From a virus: 25,811 nt of DNA. The DNA is taken from IMG/VR virus record IMGVR_UViG_3300033981_000257, positions 1-25,811 of that record. The stretch is one strand, 5' to 3'. Numbering within the stretch: the stretch's first letter is position 1; every line of letters begins with the position of its first letter. This document shows, in pieces, positions 1-6,526 of this stretch. The notes below the pieces were generated by a model that worked only from the letters and a program-made list of their open reading frames with translations, did no database searches and was not told the DNA's origin. The translations under genes and the position numbers were made by a program.

Positions 1-1728
1 GTAGGCAATGTTCGGCAGCTCGCCGGTGTCCTTGAACCGCTGCCGCGTGACCTCGACGTGCGTGTTGGGCTGCGCGGCGCGCTTGACGATGTACTCCGCG
101 TCTGGGTTAGCCATGAGTGCGCTCGCGCCCCTCGGGCGGTCGGCGTCGCCGTGACCGCTGTGGGCGACGATGAGCACCGTAGCGTCGTACCGCTCGCGGA
201 TATAGCGACTGATCTGCGCCAGGTACGCCGCGACCTCTTGGTTGCTGTTCTCGTCCATCCCGGCGCTGAACTTCGAGAGCGTGTCGATGACGACCATCGA
301 CGGGCGGATACCCGCCTGGTCGATCGCCTGCACCAACAGCGTCATCTCCTCGTCGCGGTTAAGGTTGAGCGGCCGCTCGAGCGCAAGGATCGGCAGCTCG
401 CGCAGTGACCGCCCGCCGCCGAATGTCTGCATCCACGCCTTGACACGGCGCCCGAGTCCGCCGCCCTCGCCGGACAGCATCGCCACGGGTTGCTCGTCCA
501 TCGCGACCCGCATCGCCCAGTCAAGTGCGATAAATGACTTAAAGCTCGCCCGCGGACCGGCGAGCACCGCGACGACTTTTGCCTCGATGATGCGGTGCAG
601 GAGCCACTCCGGCTCGCGGTTCTCGTCGACGATATCGGCGACGTGGCGCAGCTCGACCTTAAAGCCTAGGCTGGCCTCGGTCGCCGCGGCGGCCGTCTCT
701 GGCGTCTGCGGCTCTATGACGCGCTCAAGCCCAAGCGCCTCCGGCACGTCGCTGTAGTCCGCCGCCGGCTCCTCCCGCTCCGGCGGCCCGATGCGTACCG
801 ACTCTGGCACGTTGACCCAGCCCTGCGCCTTGGCCGCGTTGAATAGGCTCCCGAGCGTGACGCCGCCGCCGCGATCGAGGTGGAACGACTGCCACCGATA
901 CTCGATATCGGCGCGGCCGGCGTAGGAGGCGGGCAGCACGCCCGTGATGCCGCCGCTTGACCACGCGTCCCAGAGCTCTAGCCCGTCATCGGCACCGCCG
1001 GAGGCGTGGTGCAGCGCCATGCCTACCATAAGCCACGGGTCATAGTCAGCTGGATCGATGAATGCGAGCGCCTCGGTGATCCGAGGCAGGTCGCGCTGGA
1101 AGTCTTGGCTGGTGCCAGGGCGCGGCGGGAGTCTTGCCGCGACCTCTGCGGGCAGCTCGAGGTCCATGCGCCGCTCGTCGATCAGCCCCGCCGGGAGCGC
1201 CTTGATCTCCTCGAGCGCGCCGCCCTGGCCGAAGTGCAGGGGCCACCAGATGATGTACCCGCCCTCGGCGCGGATATCGAGCCCCTCACGCTTGACCTTG
1301 CCGAGGACGACGCTGGCGCCGCCGCGGATCTTGACCCCGGCCGGTAACTTGTACAAGTAATGCCGGCCGCCGCTCCCGCCGCCGGTCTGGTGGACGCGTG
1401 TTGTCAGAAGAGCGCCTTGATTTTCTGACAACCACTCTTGAGCAGCCGAGCCAGCCTTGCTGGTATCGAAGTCGATGACGGCGAGGTTGGTGCGGCTGCC
1501 GGTTGGTACGCCAACGAGTGCGTCGGGGTGAGCGGCCCAGAATCGTCTGATCTGCGCCTCGTCTTGGGTGGCGTCTTTGAACCCGTTTTTGGTGAGCGGG
1601 CTCTTGGCTTTGAGCGTGCGCCCTTCTGGATCTGTTTCATCTCGCCTCCTGCAGGGGAATACGGGGTATCGCTTGGCCAGCTCGAGCACGCGCTCGACCG
1701 GGACGATGGCGGTCAATTCTGGTTTCAT
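1..1728 (-). CDS. Primase-polymerase / RepA-like helicase fusion (partial, C-terminus cut by left edge)
   Basis: This gene reads leftwards from ATG at 1728 and is still open at base 1, giving 576 visible residues. Residues 1 to about 165 look like an archaeo-eukaryotic primase (bifunctional primase/polymerase). They carry the FPC segment near 24-26, catalytic IDFD (D86, D88), SGGRH (119-123) and GLDIR (D151). Residues about 225-310 resemble the primase C-terminal helical domain (DYDPWLMVGMALHH, then GLELWDAWS). From about 370 follows an AAA_25/RepA-type ATPase: Walker A GPRASFKS (K397), Walker B VVIDT (D482), then IVAHSGH and RPRGASAL. Walker A has Phe instead of Gly before Lys. By family, the protein would prime and unwind DNA at the phage origin. 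The start overlaps the stop of the upstream regulator gene (ATGA), so translation is probably coupled. No strong Shine-Dalgarno is seen. Confidence 0.9.
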   Translation of the reverse strand, partial: MKPELTAIVPVERVLELAKRYPVFPCRRRDETDPEGRTLKAKSPLTKNGFKDATQDEAQIRRFWAAHPDALVGVPTGSRTNLAVIDFDTSKAGSAAQEWLSENQGALLTTRVHQTGGGSGGRHYLYKLPAGVKIRGGASVVLGKVKREGLDIRAEGGYIIWWPLHFGQGGALEEIKALPAGLIDERRMDLELPAEVAARLPPRPGTSQDFQRDLPRITEALAFIDPADYDPWLMVGMALHHASGGADDGLELWDAWSSGGITGVLPASYAGRADIEYRWQSFHLDRGGGVTLGSLFNAAKAQGWVNVPESVRIGPPEREEPAADYSDVPEALGLERVIEPQTPETAAAATEASLGFKVELRHVADIVDENREPEWLLHRIIEAKVVAVLAGPRASFKSFIALDWAMRVAMDEQPVAMLSGEGGGLGRRVKAWMQTFGGGRSLRELPILALERPLNLNRDEEMTLLVQAIDQAGIRPSMVVIDTLSKFSAGMDENSNQEVAAYLAQISRYIRERYDATVLIVAHSGHGDADRPRGASALMANPDAEYIVKRAAQPNTHVEVTRQRFKDTGELPNIAY

Positions 1729-1937
1729 GGGTAAATATCCGGCCGCAACAGTTTTCTAGATACCCCGCTCGCGGCCTCCACGGCAAGGACACGAAGGGGC
1801 GGGACGCGGCCGGAGGCGCACCATTTCTGGACGGCCTGCGGTCTTATCCCTAACTCCCGCGCCAAGGAAGACTGCCCGCCTGCCCTGTCCACGGCGTGAA
1901 TGACTGCCGCCTGTTGCGGCGTGATTTTCTTGCTCAT
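1725..1937 (-). CDS. YdaS/Cro-like helix-turn-helix regulator
   Basis: This 70-residue protein begins MSKKITPQQAAVIHAVDRAG. It has a helix-turn-helix of YdaS/Cro type (SSLARELGIRPQAVQKWCAS) followed by RVPPLRVLAVEAASGV and the tail LRPDIYP. That tail and the paired RVPP...EAA...GV pattern are typical of the YdaS antitoxin/Cro-like family in Pseudomonadota prophages. It probably binds the divergent control region at 1938-2082 and represses one or both directions. ATG at 1937 is preferred; an in-frame TTG at 1973 would add 12 unrelated residues. There is no usable Shine-Dalgarno, and a weak promoter would place the transcript start at the ATG, so the mRNA may be leaderless. The stop overlaps the primase start by 4 bases. 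No partner toxin gene is seen. Confidence 0.8.
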   Translation of the reverse strand: MSKKITPQQAAVIHAVDRAGGQSSLARELGIRPQAVQKWCASGRVPPLRVLAVEAASGVSRKLLRPDIYP

Positions 1938-1943
1938 TCCCAC

Positions 1944-1973
1944 AGAATACAACCAAAGGTAGATATCCTGCAA
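1944..1973 (-). promoter_or_regulatory. Candidate sigma70 promoter for the YdaS-like gene
   Basis: Reading the minus strand, TTGCAG (1973-1968) and TATTCT (1949-1944) are separated by 18 bases. The expected transcript start falls at about 1938-1937, on the start codon itself. The hexamers match the consensus only at 3/6 and 4/6 positions, so this is tentative. Confidence 0.3.
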
Positions 1974-1975
1974 GG

Positions 1976-2019
1976 ACCGAAAAAATATTTTCCACTAGGG
2001 GTTGTAGTCCGTTTTCGGT
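1976..2019. promoter_or_regulatory. Candidate operator region in the divergent promoter
   Basis: ACCGAAAA (1976-1983) and TTTTCGGT (2012-2019) form an 8-base perfect inverted pair. The right copy is also part of the short palindrome CCGTTTTCGG (2009-2018), which lies within the spacer of the rightward promoter. Between them is the palindrome AAAATATTTT (1982-1991), conspicuous in this GC-rich genome. The adjacent YdaS-like protein is the obvious candidate ligand. Binding is inferred only from position and symmetry. Confidence 0.35.
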
Positions 2020-2030
2020 GAGCGTATAAC
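2002..2030 (+). promoter_or_regulatory. Candidate sigma70 promoter for the early rightward operon
   Basis: TTGTAG (2002-2007) and TATAAC (2025-2030) are separated by 17 bases. The -10 matches 5/6 and the -35 matches 3/6. Transcription would start near 2037, about 45 bases before the first gene at 2083. It lies opposite the regulator gene, as in phage early control regions. Confidence 0.45.
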
Positions 2031-2082
2031 GTCAATCAACGGGCAGCGCAGTGTTGCCCACGAAGCGATAGAAGGAGCAAAC

Positions 2083-2283
2083 ATGACGACGCTGGACACC
2101 CTCTCCCAAGCCCTCCACCGCCACGACTGGCACTACAACTACAGCGACGACTACCGCGTGTGGCGCCGCGGCGTCGACGAGGTGGACGCGATCCGCGACA
2201 TGATCGAGAGCCTGGACAAGGCCGGCCTCGGCAAGGAAGCGCGTGCGCTCTATAACAAGGTCGCAGAGGAGAACCTCAAGTGA
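2083..2283 (+). CDS. Hypothetical protein, first gene of the early operon
   Basis: This is a 66-residue acidic protein starting MTTLDTLSQALHRHDWHYNY. It has an aromatic/histidine-rich first third and a helical second half (VDAIRDMIESLDKAG). No family is recognised. The start is well supported by Shine-Dalgarno GAAGGAG at 2071-2077, five bases upstream. It is the first gene after the candidate early promoter, a position often used for small host-takeover or regulatory proteins; that role is only suggested by position. Its TGA overlaps the GTG start of the next small gene (GTGA). Confidence 0.75.
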   Translation: MTTLDTLSQALHRHDWHYNYSDDYRVWRRGVDEVDAIRDMIESLDKAGLGKEARALYNKVAEENLK

Positions 2284-2378
2284 TTAGTTACGAAGAGTGG
2301 ATGTTCCTCGCGAAGCTGCTCGGCTTCTTCGCGGTGGTGGTGGCGATCTACGCGGTGATCCATCCGGAGGAGTGGTGA
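2280..2378 (+). CDS. Small membrane peptide
   Basis: This 32-codon gene starts with GTG at 2280 (GTGA overlap with the previous stop). The peptide has a charged start (ISYEEWM), one hydrophobic helix (FLAKLLGFFAVVVAIYAVI) and the end HPEEW. A single membrane segment is clear. It is too short to assign to a family. Its stop at 2376-2378 overlaps the GTG start of the methyltransferase in the same way. This double overlap, filling what would otherwise be an unexplained 90-base gap, is the main evidence that it is translated. Confidence 0.6.
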   Translation: MISYEEWMFLAKLLGFFAVVVAIYAVIHPEEW

Positions 2379-3550
2379 GATACCTCTCCGTATGCAGCGG
2401 CATCGAAGCCGCTACCGTCGCATGGCACCACATGGGATGGCAGCCGGTCGCCTTCAGCGACATTGAGCCTTTCCCGTCTGCCGTGCTGGCCCATCATTAT
2501 CCACACGTCCCTAACCTTGGCGACATGACCAAATTTGAGGAGTGGAATCTTGAATCAGTTGACCTTCTTGTCGGAGGAACCCCTTGCCAGTCATTTAGCG
2601 TCGCAGGACTGCGCAAAGGACTCGCCGACCCACGCGGCAACCTCATGCTTACCTTTCTTGCGATCGCTCAACGTCAGCGGCCTCGATGGATTGTCTGGGA
2701 AAACGTCCCCGGCGTCTTGTCGAGTAACGGCGGACGGGATTTTGGAACCTTCCTCGGGGCGCTGGGGGAGCTGGGGTATGGGTTCGCATACCGAGTGCTG
2801 GACGCTCAATGGTTCGGAGTGGCCCAACGACGTCGCCGTGTGTTCGTTGTCGGATGTGTTGGAGACTGGCAGCGTCCCGCAGAGGTTCTTTTTAAGCGCG
2901 AAAGCGTGCGCCGGGATACTGCGCCGAGCAGAGAGGCGAGGCAAGAAACTGCCAAGTGCATTAAAGCAGGCGTTGGAAAGCGTTTCAACTTTGAAACCGA
3001 AACCCTCCCTATAGCCTTTCACAACCGCCAAGACCCGGTGTCATCCGAGGATGCGACCAATGCTCTCGGTGCGAAAGACAACGGGCTTGGCGTGTTGGCA
3101 TTCTCTGCAAAGGATTACGGAGCAGATGCTTCAAGCATTGCGCCAACCCTGCGAGCAATGGGACATGACGATAGTCACGCCAATGGCGGCGGGCAAGTGG
3201 CTGTCGCGCAGACTGCCATGCAAGTGCGTCGCCTCACGCCCGTCGAGCAATCAGTAGGGTTTTACTCAAACCTTGGCTCTCAAGGTGGCGGGTTTGGTAT
3301 CAATGGTTCGCCAACTTTAAAAGCAGCGACAAGTAACAATCTAGCGGCTGTGGCGACCGCTATGCAAGTGCGCCGCCTCACGCCGGTAGAGTGCGAGCGT
3401 CTGCAAGGTTTTCCCGACAACTACACCAACATCCCGTGGCGCAAGGCCGCAGAAAGCCCAGACGGGCCTCGCTACAAGGCGCTAGGGAATAGCATGGCCG
3501 TGCCGGTCATGCGTTGGATCGGCGAGCGGATCAACAAGGTGAACACATGA
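2375..3550 (+). CDS. Orphan C5-cytosine DNA methyltransferase (Dcm-like)
   Basis: This 391-residue enzyme transfers methyl from S-adenosylmethionine to cytosine C5 in DNA. The GTG start at 2375 gives the usual N-terminus (RYLSVCSGIEAAT, motif I). It has GGAGG at 2366-2370 and a 4-base overlap with the previous stop; a longer start further upstream is not needed. Visible motifs are GGTPCQSFS (motif IV, catalytic Cys71), WENVPG (VI, 108-113), AQRRRRVFVVG (VIII, 150-160) and YKALGNSMAVPV (X, G371). The target-recognition region (about 190-335) is long, and MQVRRLTPVE occurs twice, at residues 282 and 330. No restriction endonuclease is nearby. It is probably an orphan phage enzyme that protects phage DNA from host restriction or marks it. 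The ATGA at its end starts the next gene. Confidence 0.95.
   Translation: MRYLSVCSGIEAATVAWHHMGWQPVAFSDIEPFPSAVLAHHYPHVPNLGDMTKFEEWNLESVDLLVGGTPCQSFSVAGLRKGLADPRGNLMLTFLAIAQRQRPRWIVWENVPGVLSSNGGRDFGTFLGALGELGYGFAYRVLDAQWFGVAQRRRRVFVVGCVGDWQRPAEVLFKRESVRRDTAPSREARQETAKCIKAGVGKRFNFETETLPIAFHNRQDPVSSEDATNALGAKDNGLGVLAFSAKDYGADASSIAPTLRAMGHDDSHANGGGQVAVAQTAMQVRRLTPVEQSVGFYSNLGSQGGGFGINGSPTLKAATSNNLAAVATAMQVRRLTPVECERLQGFPDNYTNIPWRKAAESPDGPRYKALGNSMAVPVMRWIGERINKVNT
3218..3391 (+). repeat. Direct repeat inside the methyltransferase gene
   Basis: Bases 3218-3247 and 3362-3391 encode the identical decapeptide MQVRRLTPVE. The DNA copies differ at 3 of 30 bases, all third codon positions, and lie 144 bases (48 codons) apart. 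The preceding stretches are also related (PTLRA then PTLKA, GGGQVAVAQTA then NNLAAVATA). A whole segment was therefore probably duplicated. Confidence 0.8.
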
Positions 3551-4101
3551 GCCTCTTCACCCACGCCGGCGCGCTCCCGGCGCACCGCTACGTCTGGATC
3601 GAGCCCGACGCGCTCGGCACCCACGAGTGGCTGCGTGCGGTTTGGTTTGGCCTCACGTCTTACCCAGGCCGCGCCTGGGGGTGCCACGTCATGCTCGAGA
3701 GCGGCGCGGTGTATCGAAACGTGCCGCTGCACAAGCTGGCCGCCGAGCGTTGCGTGGAGGCGCCCTGGGGCGCGTCGCAGGCGCAGACGTGGGATTGTTA
3801 CGGGTGGCAGTTCTCGACGATCGAGTACCCGTTCCTGCAGAGCATGAACTGCCGCGTGCGGCTGCAAGACAAGGAAGAGCACCGCGGGATGTATCTCTTC
3901 ACGGCGGTCCCGGTTGGCGACGCCTTTAGCGCCGAGCCGGAGCAGGGTAAAGAGTTTTATTTCATCCAGCTCGAGAACGGGCGCTACACGGCGCAACCGA
4001 CCAACCACGTCCTCGTCGAGGATCGGTCCTTCGTGCGCAAGTCGCTCGGGTGGCCGGACTTTCTCAAGAGGCAGACAGAGTGGTGGAGCGCAGAAGAATG
4101 A
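3547..4101 (+). CDS. Hypothetical phage protein
   Basis: This 184-residue soluble protein begins MSLFTHAGALPAHRYVWIEP. The ATG at 3547 overlaps the methyltransferase stop (ATGA); an earlier in-frame start would lie inside that gene. The protein is rich in Trp, Tyr and Phe (WFGLTSYPGRAWGCHVMLES, WDCYGWQFSTIEYPF) and has no membrane segment, signal peptide or catalytic motif that I recognise. It lies between the methyltransferase and the ssDNA-binding gene in one coupled run, so a role in early DNA metabolism or regulation is possible but not shown. The ending EWWSAEE overlaps the next small gene (ATGA). Confidence 0.8.
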   Translation: MSLFTHAGALPAHRYVWIEPDALGTHEWLRAVWFGLTSYPGRAWGCHVMLESGAVYRNVPLHKLAAERCVEAPWGASQAQTWDCYGWQFSTIEYPFLQSMNCRVRLQDKEEHRGMYLFTAVPVGDAFSAEPEQGKEFYFIQLENGRYTAQPTNHVLVEDRSFVRKSLGWPDFLKRQTEWWSAEE

Positions 4102-4223
4102 TCCGCGTCGCAGAATTTTTGCGCATCGTGCGGCGCAAGTTTACAGACAGCTGGCGGTCGGTTCCCCCGCCAAACTGGGCCAGCTCTCGGCGTCGCGCCG
4201 GGTCTGACCACAACCTCTGGTGA
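4098..4223 (+). CDS. Small basic hypothetical protein
   Basis: This 41-residue peptide begins MIRVAEFLRIVRRKFTDSW. It has an amphipathic basic N-terminal helix and a Pro/Arg-rich C-terminus. ATG at 4098 overlaps the previous stop by 4 bases, the pattern used by most neighbouring genes. No family is recognised. The reading frame is short, so it could be fortuitous. Confidence 0.5.
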   Translation: MIRVAEFLRIVRRKFTDSWRSVPPPNWASSRRRAGSDHNLW

Positions 4224-4257
4224 ACCGTATACACATTGTAGATACAAGGAGCATTTT

Positions 4258-4908
4258 ATGAGCTTGATTATTTCTGCATCTGGCGGCGGCAACTTCCCCG
4301 AGCGCAAGCCGCTCGAGGCCGGCGCCTACGCGGCGGTCTGCGACATGATCGTGGACCTTGGCGTGCAGCCCTCGCCGGGCGGTCAGTTTGCGCCGAAGCG
4401 TTCGTTGATGCTGCGGTTCCAGATCCCGAGCGAGCGCGTCGAGATCACCCGCGACGGGCAGACCAAGAGCCTCCCGGCGGTGATCTCCCGCACCCTCGGC
4501 TTGAGCCTCAACGAAAAGGCCACGCTGCGGCAGCTGCTCCAGAGCTGGCGCGGGCGCGCCTTCACGCCGGAGGAGCTGAAGGCGTTCGACCTCGGCAAGG
4601 TGGCCGGCAAGCCCGCCTTTATTAACGTCACGCACGCCGTGAAGGGCGAGCGCACCTACGCGAACTTGACGTCGATCATGCCGCTCCCGAAGGGCATGCC
4701 GGCGCCGACCCTCGAGGGCGAGGCGCTGGTGTACTCCATCGACGCGCCGGACCCCGACGTGTTCGACAAGCTCCCGCAGTGGGTCCAGGACAAGATCGCG
4801 GGCCGCATCATCGAGGCGCCGACCGCGAAGCCGGCCCCTGCGGCGAAGCCCGCGGCTGCGCCAGCGGCGGCGGAGGAAGAGTTCGTCGACGACGCGGTGG
4901 CGTTCTAA
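4258..4908 (+). CDS. Putative ssDNA-binding replication protein
   Basis: This 216-residue protein begins MSLIISASGGGNFPERKPLE. The core has segments such as YAAVCDMIVDLG, KRSLMLRFQIPSE, LSLNEKATLRQLLQSWRG and YANLTSIMPLPKG. It matches a common phage early protein placed beside RecB-like nucleases. The Ala/Pro-rich linker (about 188-206) and the acidic end EEEFVDDAVAF, closing on Phe, resemble the tail of single-stranded DNA-binding proteins that recruits partners. I therefore infer ssDNA binding; no OB-fold motif can be proven by eye. Shine-Dalgarno AAGGAG at 4247-4252 supports the start. The next gene begins on its stop codon (TAATG). Confidence 0.7.
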   Translation: MSLIISASGGGNFPERKPLEAGAYAAVCDMIVDLGVQPSPGGQFAPKRSLMLRFQIPSERVEITRDGQTKSLPAVISRTLGLSLNEKATLRQLLQSWRGRAFTPEELKAFDLGKVAGKPAFINVTHAVKGERTYANLTSIMPLPKGMPAPTLEGEALVYSIDAPDPDVFDKLPQWVQDKIAGRIIEAPTAKPAPAAKPAAAPAAAEEEFVDDAVAF

Positions 4909-5615
4909 TGGCCACCGCACGCTACGGGTACAAACTGGCGGACGGCACGAAGGTGCCGTCTGTCACCACCGTCCTCAAGATCAAAGACCCCGGCGCGCTC
5001 TTGAACTGGGCCTACAAGACGGGACGCGCCCACGGCGTCCTGGAGGGGCAGGGCAAGGACGCCCCTGGCGGCCTGTATGAGGGCAACGACGCGCTCGCGG
5101 TCGGCACCTGCGTGCACGAGATGTGCGAGGCGTGGGTGAAGGGCGACGAGCCGATACTGGTCCTCGAGAAGGCGATCGAGGCGCCCTCGGTGACCGACAA
5201 GGCATCGTTTCGCGCACAGGCCGCGTCGGCTTACTCGGCGTTCGAGTTTTGGTGCAAGGGCACGCAGCTAGAGATCTTGGACTGCGAGGTGCCGGTGGTG
5301 AGCGAGGCGCACCGCTTCGGCGGCACGCTGGACTTCATCGGGCGCCTCAACGGCAAGCTGGTGCTGGGTGACTTCAAGACCAGCGGCGCGGTGTACCCCG
5401 AGTACCTCATGCAGGTCGCGGCATACGCCAAGGCCTACGAGGAAACCAGCGGCAACAAGATCGACGGCGGGTATCACATCCTGCGGTTTTCAAAAGAAAA
5501 CGGCGACTTCGGGCACCATTTCTATCCGTCGCTGGACGACGACGCGTGGCCGGCGTTCCTGCACCTGCGTGCGCTGCACGATCTGAACGAGAAGCTCAAG
5601 AAGAGGGCCGCGTGA
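4908..5615 (+). CDS. PD-(D/E)XK exonuclease, RecB/Cas4-like
   Basis: This 235-residue nuclease carries the order of motifs seen in phage RecB-family exonucleases. These are GTCVHE (G66 to H70), a GGTLDF segment with metal ligand D142, LGDFKT (D155, K157) and QVAAYAKAY (Q169, Y173). The N-terminal VPSVTTVLKI is also typical. The family cleaves DNA using Mg2+ and, next to an ssDNA-binding protein, usually works in recombination or end processing. The ATG at 4908 overlaps the previous stop by one base; a start inside the previous gene is unnecessary. No single-strand annealing protein is recognised in the window; the gene at 4258 is its likely partner. Confidence 0.85.
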   Translation: MATARYGYKLADGTKVPSVTTVLKIKDPGALLNWAYKTGRAHGVLEGQGKDAPGGLYEGNDALAVGTCVHEMCEAWVKGDEPILVLEKAIEAPSVTDKASFRAQAASAYSAFEFWCKGTQLEILDCEVPVVSEAHRFGGTLDFIGRLNGKLVLGDFKTSGAVYPEYLMQVAAYAKAYEETSGNKIDGGYHILRFSKENGDFGHHFYPSLDDDAWPAFLHLRALHDLNEKLKKRAA

Positions 5616-5926
5616 TGGAAGACAGGCTCGCAAACATTCCGCCGCCCTTTGACGGGATCGGGTTCCTCGACGAGGTTGAGGACGTGGTGAACGAGCCGCT
5701 TCACTACAAGCTCGTGCTCCCAGACGGGCAGCAGATCGAGGCGATCGACTACATCCAAGCCGTGCTCGGGAACGAGGGCACGGTCTCGTATTGCCACGGG
5801 TCCGCGCTGAAGTACCTCTCACGCGCCGGGCGCAAGGATGACTTTGCGCAGGATCTGCGAAAGGCGGCTTGGTTTTGTACCAGAGCGGCGCAGGCCTACG
5901 AAGACATGTGCATGGAGGACAAGTGA
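5615..5926 (+). CDS. DUF3310 protein
   Basis: This is a 103-residue protein. The core VNEPLHYK...IEAIDYIQAVLG...SYCHGSALKYLSRAGRK...DLRKAAWF fits DUF3310, a small phage family sometimes annotated as nucleotide-kinase-like. Its biochemical role is unsettled. The ATG at 5615 forms a TGATG overlap with the nuclease stop, so the two are probably co-translated. The family usually sits in phage nucleotide-metabolism or replication clusters, as here. Confidence 0.8.
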   Translation: MEDRLANIPPPFDGIGFLDEVEDVVNEPLHYKLVLPDGQQIEAIDYIQAVLGNEGTVSYCHGSALKYLSRAGRKDDFAQDLRKAAWFCTRAAQAYEDMCMEDK

Positions 5927-6105
5927 AGCCAAACGCATACAAGATCTTGCAGCGTTGCATCGACGACGGCATCGCCTATGGGATGCGGCGTGCGTTCAAG
6001 CACACAGAGTCGCCGACGCGTGAAGAGATCGGGCTGCACATAGAGCGTGCGATCACCACCGAGATATGCGAATGGTTCGAGTTTGACGAAGTGAAGGAAG
6101 ACTAA
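5923..6105 (+). CDS. Small hypothetical phage protein
   Basis: This 60-residue protein starts with GTG at 5923, overlapping the DUF3310 stop (GTGA), with GGAGG at 5914-5918 just upstream. It contains YKILQRCIDDGIAYGMRRAF and ends in an acidic segment (ICEWFEFDEVKED). The spacing of helices resembles small conserved proteins found next to DUF3310 genes in other phages. No function is assigned. Confidence 0.7.
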   Translation: MKPNAYKILQRCIDDGIAYGMRRAFKHTESPTREEIGLHIERAITTEICEWFEFDEVKED

Positions 6106-6171
6106 CCCTAGAGACCAAGCCGCGTGGATCAGCTACGGAGCGCCGGCCCCGTCGCGGCAGCCGGACCTAAC

Positions 6172-6477
6172 ATGACCACCATCGACACAGAGAGCCCGCC
6201 CAGGGCGTGGTTGGAGGAGTGGATCGCCGGTGCGCGCAGCCGAGAGGATCTGCGGCTCTTCATCATGGAGCAGCAGAATCGGCTAGATGCCTACGTGCGC
6301 CAGATCGAGAAGATGGATCAAGAGCGCGCCGAGGTCGTGCGCTGGCAAATTGAATCGGCTCACAACGAGATGATCCTGCGCGGGCTACTCGAGCGGTACA
6401 AGTCTGCGCTGGAGGCGATCGCCAAGTTTGGCGGCCCGGCGTCTGACTTTGCCTCGACCGCGCTGCGCGCTCAATAA
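6172..6477 (+). CDS. Coiled-coil hypothetical protein, last early gene
   Basis: This 101-residue protein begins MTTIDTESPPRAWLEEWIAG and is mostly helical. A long charged stretch (residues about 28-80, with LFIMEQQNRLDAYVRQIEKM) could form a coiled coil. ATG at 6172 is preferred because the GTG at 6124 adds a Gly/Ala-rich extension with no clear Shine-Dalgarno, but neither start has a good ribosome site. Its last 7 bases overlap the end of the convergent pyruvyl transferase gene. No family is recognised. Confidence 0.6.
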   Translation: MTTIDTESPPRAWLEEWIAGARSREDLRLFIMEQQNRLDAYVRQIEKMDQERAEVVRWQIESAHNEMILRGLLERYKSALEAIAKFGGPASDFASTALRAQ

Positions 6478-6526
6478 AACGGAAACGCGCCGGACAGGGC
6501 CGAGAGGTCGACCCTGTTGCCGGCGC
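6471..6526 (-). terminator. Terminator-like stem-loop at the end of the late operon
   Basis: GCGCCGGACAGGG (6487-6499) pairs with CCCTGT plus CCGGCGC (6512-6526) around a 12-base loop, with a 2-base bulge. On the minus strand the stem is followed by GTTTCCGTTTTATTGA, a T-rich tail that includes the stop codon of the pyruvyl transferase gene. It lies where the two operons meet, so it may also slow rightward transcription, although no T-run follows in that direction. Confidence 0.5.

Noticed and set aside
1725-1937. Toxin-antitoxin pair with the YdaS-like protein
   Set aside because: No YdaT-like or other toxin gene is adjacent; the next gene is the primase fusion. A Cro-like regulator is the simpler reading.
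2375-3550. Restriction-modification system
   Set aside because: Only the methyltransferase is present; neighbours show no endonuclease motif apart from the PD-(D/E)XK gene at 4908, which fits the recombination exonuclease family better.
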